A DNA stretch of 32,851 nucleotides from Lentimicrobiaceae bacterium (lineage in GTDB: Bacteria; Bacteroidota; Bacteroidia; Bacteroidales; UBA4417), in assembly GCA_028697555.1 (NCBI GenBank), contig JAQVEX010000028.1, positions 1 through 32,851 of the forward strand, written 5' to 3'. The notes beneath the pieces are model-generated. The model was not told the origin of the DNA and did no database searches. It saw only the letters and a list, made by a program, of their open reading frames with translations. Shown one piece after another: positions 14,732 through 23,415 of this stretch; positions within the stretch are counted from its first letter, which is position 1, and every line of letters starts with the position of its first letter. The position numbers were made by a program, and so were the translations under genes.

Positions 14732-17653
14732 ATGATGTCAGCTAATTTCAATATAAAACTCGTTTTTTGTTCGATAATATTATTCCTATTTTTCGGACAC
14801 ACAAGTACTTATTCGCAAAAAGTCGTAGCTCCTATACTTCAAGGCGAACAAGCGTGGGTCGATTCGGTTTACAACACACTAAACTTAAAACAAAAAATAG
14901 GTCAGTTGATGATGCTTAGGACAAGTTCCGGCATATCGCAAAAGGAAGTAGCTGCATTGAAAGAAAAAATCAGTGAAAATTCGGTTGGAGGAGTTTGTTT
15001 TTTCAAAGGACATCCGCAGCAGCAGTACGAGCTGACTCAGGTTCTGAAAAAATCATCATCATTGCCATTAATGGTAGCAATGGATGCAGAGTGGGGAGCA
15101 TCAATGAGGTTGAATAGTTTGATTTCGTTCCCTAAACAAATGAGCGTAGGAGCCGTTGAAGACAGCACAGCAGTCGCAGAGTGGAGTAGGGCGATAGCAC
15201 AGCAATTAAACGTATTGGGCGTTAATGTGAGTTTTTCGCCGGTGGTCGATTTAAACAGCAATCCGCAAAATCCTGTTATTAACGTCAGAGCCTTTGGCGA
15301 AAACAAGCACAGAGTAACCAAGCAAGCAGAAATAATGACAAAAATTTTGCAGGAAAACGGCATTATGAGTGTAGCAAAGCATTTCCCTGGTCATGGCGAT
15401 ACCGAAACCGATTCGCATTACGAATTACCTGTCGTAAACCACGATTTGAACACAATTCTAAACGATGATATTTATCCTTATAAACCGCTTATAGACAACG
15501 GAATTAAAGGCGTTATGATTTCGCATATTTACCTGCCTGCCATTGACGAAAAACCTGTACCTGCAACCTTGTCGGAGGCAATTGTTACCGACATTCTGAA
15601 AGAAAAACTAGGTTTTAAAGGAATTATTTTTACCGACGGATTGGAAATGAAAGCCGTTACCGATTACGTTGAACCCGGAAAGTTAGAATTTATGGCTATT
15701 AAAGCCGGCAATGATGTTTTGCTTTTACCTGTTGATGTCAAATTGGCTGTTAGAACCATTGAAAAGGCAGTCAAATCAGGCGAGTTGCCTATGTCGCGAG
15801 TAGAAGAAAGTTGTAAAAAAGTGCTTAGCTTTAAGTATCATTTGCTTATAAATGAAACAACTTACAAATTGGGCAAAAATGTCGTTAATACCCTTAATGC
15901 CAATCATTTTGCCGATGTTAACGAGCTGATATATTCTCAATCTATAAGTCTAATTAAAAATTCAGATGATATTGTTCCCGTGCAAAACGCAGACACATCT
16001 AGGATATATACAATTTCTTTTAGCAGGGACAGTTTTTCAGGATTTTCGTCGAATATACCGAGAAATCTCAAATCCAAGCATATTACAGTTAAGCCTTCTG
16101 AAATAAATAGCAACAAAAAGAAAATATTAGACAAAATATCCGATGCCGATGTTGTTATTATCAATGTTGAGGGAAGCCAGTTTAGCGTGAAAAACAATTA
16201 CGGCATATCTTCCGAACTTGTAAATTTTGTTGAGCAAATTGCAGGCAAACACAATACTGTGCTGACTGTCTTGGGCTTGCCTTACGCTGTTAGTGCGTTT
16301 AACAAAACCGATTTGTTTAAAGCAATTATAGTTACATACGAAAACAATGTACACGTCCGTTCGGAATTGGCAAATCTGATTTTTGGCGAAAAAGTTTTCA
16401 AAGGAGTTTTACCTGTCAGCATCAACGATGATTTCCCCGAAGGGACAGGCATTAAGACTGTTTTACGCAAAAAGTCTGATAATATCATCAAGTTTAACAA
16501 GGTTAAAAACAACATTGAAAATATAATTTACAACGGCATTAGCGAAAAAGCATTTCCGGGATGTCAATTATGTGTAGTTAAAGATGGCGAGATGCTGATA
16601 AACAAGTCGTATGGCACAACCGATTACGTAAATAACATTAAGGTCGATAATAATCATTTGTACGATATTGCGAGTATTACCAAAATAATGGCTACAACGC
16701 TTGCTATGATGAAACTCTACGACCAAGGAGCATATAAATTGAATGATAAACTATCGTCGAAGTTGGATTTTTTGAAAGACACCAATCTTGAGGACATTAC
16801 CTTTAAGCAGATATTGTCTCACAATTCGGGCTTACCGGCTTGGATAAATTTTTCTTACTTGGTTTTAATCGATGGAAAAATTGACACAACTGTCGTAAAA
16901 ACTCGGTATTCGGAAGAATTTCCTGTAAAAGTTGCAGAAAATATGTTCGTTTCCAAAAATATCAAACAAATGATTTTCGACAGCATATTAAATAGCGAGC
17001 TCAAAAAAAAGGAATATCTGTACAGCGATTTGGGAATGATTTTACTTAAAGAATTTATTGAACTCAAGACCAATCAGCCTTTTGAAGAATATATGGCTGA
17101 AAACTTTTACGAGCCCTTAGAATTAAAACACACAACATTTTTGCCTTCCCAAACTCGAAAAAAATCTGAAATAGTACCTACCGAAAATGACACAATAATG
17201 CGAAAACAGGTGATTTGCGGAACCGTCCACGACCCGACAGCTGCCTTATTGGGCGGAGTTTCCGGGCATGCCGGCTTGTTTTCAAATGCTTCTGATGTTG
17301 CCGTTGTTATGCAAATGCTTTTGCAAGATGGCGAATATAACGGAGTGCAATTTATCAATCCTATTACTGTCAAGCAGTTTACAACAAGGTATTACAAAAA
17401 GAATAGGAGAGGCTTAGGTTTCGATATGCGACAAATTCCTGCAAAATCGGCGGGACCTGCATCGGAATTTGCGAGTATCGATAGTTTCGGTCATACTGGC
17501 TTTACAGGTACAATTACTTGGGCTGACCCTGAAAATAATCTGCTTGTGGTTTTTCTTTCAAATAGGGTTAATCCCTATCCTTCACCCAATAAGTTGGTAT
17601 CTATGGGCATAAGGTCGAAAATACAAGACGAACTTTATAAAGCATTCAAATAA
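14732..17653 (+). CDS. Secreted GH3 hydrolase / class C beta-lactamase-like fusion
   Basis: A 973-residue two-enzyme fusion common in Bacteroidetes. A hydrophobic signal segment covers about residues 8-28 (LVFCSIILFLFFGHTSTYSQ). Residues about 40-375 are a glycoside hydrolase family 3 domain of the NagZ type: KHFPGHGDTETDSH (216-229) with the Asp-His catalytic dyad, and nucleophile Asp302 in FTDGLEMKAV. A GH3 C-terminal domain follows to about 600. Residues about 610-965 are a serine beta-lactamase/DD-peptidase-like fold with SITK (Ser648, Lys651), YSD (Tyr764) and HTGFTGT (His921, equivalent of KTG). Together these suggest periplasmic or surface attack on peptidoglycan-type beta-N-acetylglucosaminides and ester or peptide bonds. 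The activity of the second domain is unproven in this family. Confidence 0.92.
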   Translation: MMSANFNIKLVFCSIILFLFFGHTSTYSQKVVAPILQGEQAWVDSVYNTLNLKQKIGQLMMLRTSSGISQKEVAALKEKISENSVGGVCFFKGHPQQQYELTQVLKKSSSLPLMVAMDAEWGASMRLNSLISFPKQMSVGAVEDSTAVAEWSRAIAQQLNVLGVNVSFSPVVDLNSNPQNPVINVRAFGENKHRVTKQAEIMTKILQENGIMSVAKHFPGHGDTETDSHYELPVVNHDLNTILNDDIYPYKPLIDNGIKGVMISHIYLPAIDEKPVPATLSEAIVTDILKEKLGFKGIIFTDGLEMKAVTDYVEPGKLEFMAIKAGNDVLLLPVDVKLAVRTIEKAVKSGELPMSRVEESCKKVLSFKYHLLINETTYKLGKNVVNTLNANHFADVNELIYSQSISLIKNSDDIVPVQNADTSRIYTISFSRDSFSGFSSNIPRNLKSKHITVKPSEINSNKKKILDKISDADVVIINVEGSQFSVKNNYGISSELVNFVEQIAGKHNTVLTVLGLPYAVSAFNKTDLFKAIIVTYENNVHVRSELANLIFGEKVFKGVLPVSINDDFPEGTGIKTVLRKKSDNIIKFNKVKNNIENIIYNGISEKAFPGCQLCVVKDGEMLINKSYGTTDYVNNIKVDNNHLYDIASITKIMATTLAMMKLYDQGAYKLNDKLSSKLDFLKDTNLEDITFKQILSHNSGLPAWINFSYLVLIDGKIDTTVVKTRYSEEFPVKVAENMFVSKNIKQMIFDSILNSELKKKEYLYSDLGMILLKEFIELKTNQPFEEYMAENFYEPLELKHTTFLPSQTRKKSEIVPTENDTIMRKQVICGTVHDPTAALLGGVSGHAGLFSNASDVAVVMQMLLQDGEYNGVQFINPITVKQFTTRYYKKNRRGLGFDMRQIPAKSAGPASEFASIDSFGHTGFTGTITWADPENNLLVVFLSNRVNPYPSPNKLVSMGIRSKIQDELYKAFK

Positions 17654-17680
17654 TTTTGTAATAAAAAAGTGAAATATTTT

Positions 17681-17710
17681 TTTGCAGATAATAAAAAAGA
17701 ATTACCTTTG
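17681..17710 (+). promoter_or_regulatory. Promoter of tRNA-Leu
   Basis: TTTG (17681-17684), 18-bp spacer, TACCTTTG (17703-17710): a near-ideal Bacteroidetes promoter ending 12 bp before the tRNA. Confidence 0.75.
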
Positions 17711-17722
17711 CAAACTCAATTA

Positions 17723-17804
17723 GCGGATGTGGCGTAATTGGTAGCCGCGCTAGACTTAGGATCTAGTGTCGAGAGACGTGGGGGTTCGAGTCCCTTCATC
17801 CGCA
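17723..17804 (+). tRNA. tRNA-Leu, anticodon TAG
   Basis: The acceptor stem GCGGATG (17723-17729) pairs with CATCCGC (17797-17803), discriminator A. The anticodon stem CTAGA/TCTAG holds the loop CTTAGGA, with TAG at 17757-17759, reading CUN leucine codons. The D loop has the GG pair (AATTGGTA) and the T arm has GGGTTCGAGTCCC. There is a long variable arm with a GTC/GAC stem, as expected of a class II tRNA. CCA is not encoded. Confidence 0.96.
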
Positions 17805-17805
17805 C

Positions 17806-17842
17806 AAAAAAAAGAGTATTGCTGAAGCAGTACTCTTTTTTT
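17806..17842 (+). terminator. Terminator after tRNA-Leu
   Basis: The arm aaaaaaagagtattgc and its complement gcagtactcttttttt surround a TGAA loop; one wobble pair and a terminal T run. Confidence 0.88.
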
Positions 17843-17847
17843 GTGCT

Positions 17848-17976
17848 TAGCTATTAGCCATTTGCAATGTGCAATTAACAATTATGGGCTATTAGCTTTT
17901 GGCTCTTAGCCATTGGCTTAAGCCAGCCAAAGGTTAACAGCCAACAGCTAAAGGCTTTTAACTTCTAATTTCAGCC
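17848..17976. repeat. Degenerate heptanucleotide array (TTAGCYA / AGCCAAY / TAACTTC)
   Basis: A stretch such as CTATTAGC, TTTTGGCTCTTAGCCATTGG, AACAGCCAACAGCTAAAGGC and TTTTAACTTCTAATTTC keeps a loose 7-bp period and changes orientation midway, so both strands' versions of the AGCCAAY unit occur. It can fold on itself. No gene is visible. Confidence 0.6.
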
Positions 17977-17988
17977 TTGACTTTTTGG

Positions 17989-18075
17989 TTCTTTTGTATC
18001 ACCCGAGAACCGTACAAACGGTTCGAGAGCATTGAGTTTCTTTAAAATCAATACGAACGAAATAACACAAAAGAA
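17989..18075. repeat. Palindromic intergenic element, copy 2
   Basis: Same element as 836-903: terminal inverted repeats ttcttttgtatca (17989-18001) and taacacaaaagaa (18063-18075), with the shared core 'ATTGAGT...AATACGAA(A)CGAAATAACACAAAAGAA'. It carries about 19 extra bases forming the hairpin GAACCGT-acaa-ACGGTTC (18007-18024). Confidence 0.7.
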
Positions 18076-18143
18076 CATAAAAAGATTGAAACTAATAAAG
18101 CTAAAATTTGCTACACACTATTTGTAAAATCGTGTGAGCGCGT

Positions 18144-18213
18144 GCTAATAGCCAACAGCCAATAGCTAACGGCTAATAGCTAACAGCTAACAGCTAACAG
18201 CCAATAGCCACTT
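18144..18213. repeat. Heptanucleotide array GCYAAYR (10 units)
   Basis: GCTAATA, GCCAACA, GCCAATA, GCTAACG, GCTAATA, three GCTAACA, GCCAATA and a decayed GCCACTT, without a single register break. It lies in the 553-bp non-coding stretch between the tRNA and the cyd operon, which otherwise holds only the terminator and the elements listed separately. Confidence 0.9.
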
Positions 18214-18277
18214 ACAATATAAAATACCTGTCCCTAATTATCATTTATTTTAACATATGCAAAAAAATATATATTTT

Positions 18278-18310
18278 TTTGTAATTAATTAAATAAAAAA
18301 TATACTTTTA
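18278..18310 (+). promoter_or_regulatory. Candidate promoter of the DUF4492-cydAB operon
   Basis: TTTG (18278-18281), 21-bp spacer, TACTTTTA (18303-18310): matches the consensus except the last base. The leader is about 40 nt. Confidence 0.4.
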
Positions 18311-18357
18311 CAGGCAAAATTAGTTTACTCAAAATTAGTGAAAAATAGGTGCTAATT

Positions 18358-18579
18358 ATGGCTAAAATCAGGACTGTAAAAGACTTTTTCATGATGTATG
18401 TCGATGGATTTAAGAACATGTCGAAGACGTCTAGGTTGTTGTGGGTAATCATCTTGGTTAAATTATTTATAATGTTTGCCATACTCAAGGTGTTTTTCTT
18501 TCCAAACTTCTTAAATTCGGTTGCTTCTACAGAACAAGAAAAGGCAGAATACGTCATTGATAAGCTCACTCAGGATTAG
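18358..18579 (+). CDS. DUF4492 small membrane protein
   Basis: A 73-residue protein with one membrane helix (about 23-48, LLWVIILVKLFIMFAILKVFFFP) and the family's N-terminal amphipathic RTVKDFFMMYVDGFKNMS. The start is taken as ATG 18358 rather than the GTG at 18349. DUF4492 proteins are regularly encoded directly before cytochrome bd genes in Bacteroidetes; here cydA begins 35 bp downstream. A role as small auxiliary subunit or assembly factor of the oxidase, like CydX elsewhere, is inferred from position only. Confidence 0.85.
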   Translation: MAKIRTVKDFFMMYVDGFKNMSKTSRLLWVIILVKLFIMFAILKVFFFPNFLNSVASTEQEKAEYVIDKLTQD

Positions 18580-18614
18580 CATCTATTTACCACAAAAATT
18601 AAAACTCTTAACTT

Positions 18615-20171
18615 ATGGATGTATCATTAATTGATTGGTCGAGAGCGCAATTTGCTCTTACAGCTATGTACCACTGGGTATTTGTTCCGCTTACATTAGG
18701 GTTGGGATTACTTATGTGTATTTACTCAACCTACTACTACAAAACCGGTGATGAAAAATGGAAATCTACAACAAGGTTTTGGCAAAAATTATTTGCGATA
18801 AACTTTGCCGTTGGTATTGCTACCGGTTTGATTTTGGAATTTGAATTCGGCACCAATTGGAGCAATTACTCTTACTTTGTAGGCGATATCTTTGGTGCTC
18901 CGCTTGCTATTGAAGGTATTGTGGCTTTCTTTATTGAAGCGACTTTCTTTGCCGTTGTATTTTTCGGTTGGGACAGGGTCAGCAAGAAGTTTCACCTTGC
19001 ATCAACTTGGATTGCCGTTTTTGGAGCCACGCTGTCGGCATGGTGGATACTTGTTGCCAACTCATGGATGCAGTATCCTGTAGGTATGCACTTTAATCCC
19101 GAAACCGCACGCAACGAAATGAACGATTTTATTGCTGTGGCATTCTCGCCTGTGGCAGTAAACAAATTTTTGCACACCGTACTTTCGTGCTGGGTGCTTG
19201 GTTCCGCATTTGTAGTAGGTCTTAGCAGTTGGTACTTGCTCAAAAAAAAGCATATCGACTTTAGCATACGTTCAATAAAAATTGCTGCCATTGTCGGTCT
19301 GACTGCTACAGTTCTGACAGCGCTTACAGGACACTATTCAGGACAAAAAGTAGCAAGACATCAACCTATGAAACTAGCTGCAATGGAAGGCTTATATAAC
19401 GGCAAAAACAAAGCCGACATAGTGGGTTTCGGCGTTCTTAAGTCCGATAAGGTGTACAACGACGGTAAAGACCCGTTTGTATTTAAGGTAGATGTTCCAA
19501 TACCCGGATTTTTATCTTTCATGTCCTTCGACGATTTTAATTCGTTTGTGCCCGGAATCCAAGATATTATTGACGGCTACACACTTTCAGACGGAACTGT
19601 ATATCCATCATACGAGGAGAAAGCAGCACAGGGCAAATTAGCTCAGCAGGCTCTCCGCAATTATCGCCAAGCAATGAAAGACAACGATGAAGAAGCCAAA
19701 ATTATCAATAAGGCTGTTTTAGACGAAAATATAAAATACTTCGGTTACGGATTTTTCAACAGTCCCGAAGAAACCATTCCGCCTGTGGCTCTCACCTTTT
19801 ACACATTCCATATAATGGTAGCGCTTGGTTTGTTTTTTATAGCATTTTTTGCAATTGTGTGGTATTTGAATAAAAAAGGCACTTTGCAAAAGGTAAAATG
19901 GCTACTGTGGCTTGGGGTAATTTCAATACCATTGGCTTACATAACTTCGCAATCGGGTTGGATTGTTGCCGAAGTAGGTCGTCAGCCATGGAGTATTCAA
20001 GATGTGTTACCTTTGTCTCACTCGGTGTCAAACATTCCTGTTGCCAACGTAAAGACAACATTTTTCATATTCCTTGGAATATTTACAATCTTTCTCATTG
20101 CCGATATAGGTATTATGATAAACACTATCAGAAAAGGACCCGAAGCTGTTGACGAAAGCAAGGGCTATTAA
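18615..20171 (+). CDS. cydA: Cytochrome bd quinol oxidase subunit I
   Basis: The catalytic haem-bearing subunit of the inner-membrane bd oxidase, which reduces oxygen to water with electrons from quinol and has very high oxygen affinity; 518 residues with about nine membrane helices. Expected haem ligands are present: His20 in AMYHWVF, His187 in NKFLHTVLS, and Met401 in FHIMVALG. The quinol-binding Q loop keeps the Lys253/Glu258 pair in MKLAAMEG. GRQPWSIQDVLP is the family signature. The residue two before Met401 is His399, where E. coli CydA has Arg391; this may be a lineage feature. cydB follows after 32 bp. Confidence 0.97.
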   Translation: MDVSLIDWSRAQFALTAMYHWVFVPLTLGLGLLMCIYSTYYYKTGDEKWKSTTRFWQKLFAINFAVGIATGLILEFEFGTNWSNYSYFVGDIFGAPLAIEGIVAFFIEATFFAVVFFGWDRVSKKFHLASTWIAVFGATLSAWWILVANSWMQYPVGMHFNPETARNEMNDFIAVAFSPVAVNKFLHTVLSCWVLGSAFVVGLSSWYLLKKKHIDFSIRSIKIAAIVGLTATVLTALTGHYSGQKVARHQPMKLAAMEGLYNGKNKADIVGFGVLKSDKVYNDGKDPFVFKVDVPIPGFLSFMSFDDFNSFVPGIQDIIDGYTLSDGTVYPSYEEKAAQGKLAQQALRNYRQAMKDNDEEAKIINKAVLDENIKYFGYGFFNSPEETIPPVALTFYTFHIMVALGLFFIAFFAIVWYLNKKGTLQKVKWLLWLGVISIPLAYITSQSGWIVAEVGRQPWSIQDVLPLSHSVSNIPVANVKTTFFIFLGIFTIFLIADIGIMINTIRKGPEAVDESKGY

Positions 20172-20203
20172 TTTTTGTATAACTATAAAAATAGAATAAT
20201 AAT

Positions 20204-21331
20204 ATGGATTACGGATTTTTTCAACATTATTGGTGGTTTTTAATTTCGCTCTTAGGTGCATTATTAGTGTTTTTAATGTTTGTTCAGGGCGGACAATCAC
20301 TCATATACAGATTAGGTAAAACAGACGATGAACTAAAGCTTATGCTTGATGCTTTGGGTAAAAAATGGGAGCTTACTTTTACTACCTTGGTTACCTTTGG
20401 TGGTGCATTTTTCGCATCTTTTCCGCTGTTTTACTCTACAAGTTTTGGCGGAGCTTATTGGGTATGGATTCTGATACTCTTAAGTTTCGTTATACAAGCT
20501 GTTTCTTTCGAGTTTATCCACAAAAAAGGCAATTTGCTTGGTAAAAATACTTACAAGGCATTTCTTTTTACCAACGGCTTGTTGGCTCCAATACTCATAG
20601 GAGCAGCGGTATCTACCTTCTTTTTTGGAGCAGAATTTACAGTAAACAGATGTAATATTACCGACATCAACAATCCTATCATTTCACAGTGGAGCACTAA
20701 ATGGCACGGCTTGGAAGCTATTTGGGGAAGTACGCTACCCGGTGGGTTTCATCTCTGGAATGTAGTCTTAGGTTTGGCTATATTCTTTCTTGTTCGAGCA
20801 CTCGGAGCTTTGTACTTTATCAACACCATACGCAATGAAGAGATAGAGAGTAGGGCTCGCAAACATGTACTTATAAATGCTGTTGCATTTCTGATTTTCT
20901 TTTTGCCTTATCTTGTTCGACTATTATTGAAAGATGGATGGACAGGTCAACCCGACCATACTGTTGTGATTGAGGAATATAAATATCTGAACACGCTTTT
21001 GGCAAATTGGTGGATGATTGTGATTTTGTTGGTAGGAGTAGTTGGCGTATTGTACGGCTTTGTTTTGGGTGCTTTCAGCAAAACAAATCGTAGAGGCTTT
21101 TGGTTTGCAGGTGCAGGAACGGTCTTTGTAGTATTAATAGTATTACTAACAGCCGGTTTCAACGGTTCGGCGTATTATCCTTCGCTAAGCGATCCGAATT
21201 CATCACTAACAATAGCCAATTCATCGTCTAGCTTATTCACGCTAAAAACAATGAGTGTAGTATCATTGTTTATACCATTTGTTTTGGCGTATATTTCATA
21301 CGTGTGGAAGAAGATGAACTTTCATATTTAG
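20204..21331 (+). CDS. cydB: Cytochrome bd quinol oxidase subunit II
   Basis: The structural partner of CydA: 375 residues, about eight to nine hydrophobic helices. Family features include the N-terminal FLMFVQGGQSLIYRLG (the D/QGG segment), the WELTFTTLVTFGGAFFASFPLFYSTSF region, and FHLWNVVLGLAIFFLVRALGALY. Length is normal. It is the last gene of the DUF4492-cydA-cydB operon; the next gene converges on it, separated by a repeat that can form a hairpin. Confidence 0.95.
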   Translation: MDYGFFQHYWWFLISLLGALLVFLMFVQGGQSLIYRLGKTDDELKLMLDALGKKWELTFTTLVTFGGAFFASFPLFYSTSFGGAYWVWILILLSFVIQAVSFEFIHKKGNLLGKNTYKAFLFTNGLLAPILIGAAVSTFFFGAEFTVNRCNITDINNPIISQWSTKWHGLEAIWGSTLPGGFHLWNVVLGLAIFFLVRALGALYFINTIRNEEIESRARKHVLINAVAFLIFFLPYLVRLLLKDGWTGQPDHTVVIEEYKYLNTLLANWWMIVILLVGVVGVLYGFVLGAFSKTNRRGFWFAGAGTVFVVLIVLLTAGFNGSAYYPSLSDPNSSLTIANSSSSLFTLKTMSVVSLFIPFVLAYISYVWKKMNFHI

Positions 21332-21340
21332 GTTAGTTTC

Positions 21341-21382
21341 GAGTTCTGAGTATTGAGTTTGGAGAGTCGGAACTCAGAACTC
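21341..21382. terminator. Possible bidirectional hairpin between cydB and the ABC-F gene
   Basis: GAGTTCTGAGT (21341-21351) is a perfect 11-bp inverted match to ACTCAGAACTC (21372-21382), itself part of the GAACTCA array, so several alternative pairings exist. It lies between two convergent genes only 79 bp apart. No T tract follows, so termination is uncertain. Confidence 0.35.
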
Positions 21383-21432
21383 AGAACTCAGAACTCAGAA
21401 CTCAGAACTTCTAACTTCTAATTTCTAACTTC
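21370..21432. repeat. Heptanucleotide arrays GAACTCA (x5) and TAAYTTC (x3), overlapping a gene end
   Basis: Five GAACTCA units (21370-21404), a hybrid GAACTTC, then TAACTTC, TAATTTC, TAACTTC in unbroken 7-bp register. The last ~20 bases encode, on the minus strand, the C-terminal residues and stop of the ABC-F protein. Confidence 0.9.
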
Positions 21433-23315
21433 TGAATCTCGTCACTTAGCTCAATCCACTCATTGTAGGCTTCGTTTAGTTGATTTTCAGTTTCTTCAAA
21501 TTGTTTGCTAAACTCAATTATTTCTTCATTGCTTAAATTACCGCTACTAAGTTTGTTGGTAATTTCGTCTTTATCTGTTTCCAATTTATGCAATAGTTCT
21601 TCCAACTCTTCAAGGCGTTTTAATTGCTTGTATGTTGGTTTTCTGACTTTAGGAGTACTAACTGTAGCTTCTGTTTTCTTGTTTTCCGTTTCCGAGCTTA
21701 AACGTCTTTGTCTTTTTTCTTCTTTTGTCTTTGCAATATAGTACTGGGTGTAGTTTCCGTAATGATCTTTTATGTTTCCGTTTTCGCTAAAAACAAAAAT
21801 ATGATCGCAAACTCTATCAAGCATAAATCTGTCGTGCGAAACAATCAAAAGGCAACCTTTAAAATTTATCAGGTAATCTTCTAAAATTTGCAAGGTATAA
21901 ATGTCCAAATCGTTGGTGGGTTCGTCTAACATCAAGAAGTTTGGGTTTTTAATAATTTGCAATAGCAAATTAAGCCTTCGTTTTTCGCCACCGCTCAAAT
22001 TGCTGTAAAATGCCTGCTGCATAGCATAACTGAAATTAAAGCGATACAAAAACTGCGAAGCCGAAAAAGTCCTATCGTTGATTTTAATCTCTTCAGCAAC
22101 TGATTTAACAATATCTTCTACTTTTAGGTTTTTGTCGGCTTCTAAAAACGACTGTGTATAATATCCCATAACTACGGTTTGTCCTACAGTTATGTTGCCT
22201 TTATCGGGCTTTATTTTTCCTGCAATAATATTAAGCAAAGTACTTTTACCGCAACCGTTCAGACCAATAACACCGATTTTTTCATTTCGTTTGAAAATAT
22301 AAGAAAAATCGTTGATAATCAGTTTATTATCAAAGCTTTTGCTTACATTATTAATTTCAAGAATTTTTTTTCCGAGATATTGCTGAGTCGATTCTATAAT
22401 CAACTCGTTATCGGTTTTTTTATAGCTGATTTTGTCTTCAAGTTGAGCGAAAGAATCAATTCTGGATTTAGATTTGGTTCCTCTTGCTTTTGGCATTTTT
22501 CTAATCCATTCCAATTCCGATTTGTACATGCTAAGCGATTTTTCGTATGCAATTTGGTCGTTAGCTTCTCGTTCGGCTTTTTTCTCAAGATAGTAAGAGT
22601 AATTGCCTTTGTATGTGTATAGTTGGTTGTTGTCGATTTCAAAAATAGTGTTACACACATTATTCAAAAAATATCTGTCGTGGGTAACTACCAAAAGGCT
22701 TAATGTCGATCTGTTTAAATAATCTTCCAACCATTCAATCATTTCAAAATCAAGATGGTTGGTAGGTTCGTCTAAGAGTAAAAAATCGGGATTTCCTATT
22801 GTTGCCAATGCAACCGACACTTTTTTCTGTTGCCCACCCGAAAGTTCTTTCATTTTTTGGTCTAAATCGTATATCCCAAATTCGCCAAGTCGTGTTGTAA
22901 GCTGAATTTCGTATTCCCATGCACCTACCGCATCCATTTTATTGGTAGCATGTTGCAAATTCTCCGTATTTTCAGCATTTGCATCTAAATTATATGCTTT
23001 TAAAGCTGATTTGTAATTCTTTAATGCTAATGTTTGCTCATTCTTGGTAAGGTATAAATTCTCGGTTATGCTTAAATCTTGATTGAAGTTTTGTGCCTGC
23101 TCCAAATAGTTGACTTTTAGTCCATTTCGCATGCTGACACTTCCCGTATCCGGCGATGTTTTTTTGGCAATAATGTTCAAAATGGTACTTTTTCCTGTAC
23201 CGTTTTTGGCTATCAAAGCAACTTTATCACCTTTAAAAATACCGAAACTTACATCACTGAAAAGTGTTGTAAAACCAAACGATTTTGAAATATTTTCAAC
23301 CTGAATGTAATTCAA
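21411..23315 (-). CDS. ABC-F family ATPase (Uup/Etta-like)
   Basis: A soluble protein with two tandem ABC ATPase domains and no membrane segment; ABC-F proteins act on ribosomes to relieve stalled or misplaced tRNA states. Domain 1: Walker A AKNGTGKST (36-44), signature LSGGQQKKV, Walker B LLLDEPTNHLD. Domain 2: GLNGCGKST, LSGGEKRRLN, LMLDEPTNDLD. A charged coiled coil (LKRLEELEELLHKLETDKDE onward) at the C-terminus is of the Uup type. The frame is open to an ATG at 23387, but TACCTTTG (minus strand, 23343-23336) places the promoter inside that extension. The TTG at 23315 gives the usual family start MNYIQVENISKSFG and 634 residues. The last nine or so residues are encoded by a heptamer array. 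Confidence 0.9.
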   Translation of the reverse strand: MNYIQVENISKSFGFTTLFSDVSFGIFKGDKVALIAKNGTGKSTILNIIAKKTSPDTGSVSMRNGLKVNYLEQAQNFNQDLSITENLYLTKNEQTLALKNYKSALKAYNLDANAENTENLQHATNKMDAVGAWEYEIQLTTRLGEFGIYDLDQKMKELSGGQQKKVSVALATIGNPDFLLLDEPTNHLDFEMIEWLEDYLNRSTLSLLVVTHDRYFLNNVCNTIFEIDNNQLYTYKGNYSYYLEKKAEREANDQIAYEKSLSMYKSELEWIRKMPKARGTKSKSRIDSFAQLEDKISYKKTDNELIIESTQQYLGKKILEINNVSKSFDNKLIINDFSYIFKRNEKIGVIGLNGCGKSTLLNIIAGKIKPDKGNITVGQTVVMGYYTQSFLEADKNLKVEDIVKSVAEEIKINDRTFSASQFLYRFNFSYAMQQAFYSNLSGGEKRRLNLLLQIIKNPNFLMLDEPTNDLDIYTLQILEDYLINFKGCLLIVSHDRFMLDRVCDHIFVFSENGNIKDHYGNYTQYYIAKTKEEKRQRRLSSETENKKTEATVSTPKVRKPTYKQLKRLEELEELLHKLETDKDEITNKLSSGNLSNEEIIEFSKQFEETENQLNEAYNEWIELSDEIQKLEIRS

Positions 23316-23335
23316 CTCTTGTGTTATATTTTGTG

Positions 23336-23343
23336 CAAAGGTA
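23336..23343 (-). promoter_or_regulatory. -7 promoter box for the ABC-F gene
   Basis: On the minus strand TACCTTTGCAC matches TAnnTTTG and sits about 20 bp before the proposed TTG start, deciding against the longer N-terminus. Confidence 0.55.
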
Positions 23344-23415
23344 TTGTTTTTTGAAATAATAATCAGAAAAAGAGTAGGCGGTGTCAAATAATCTTTGTTG
23401 TGTTACGAGTTTCGG

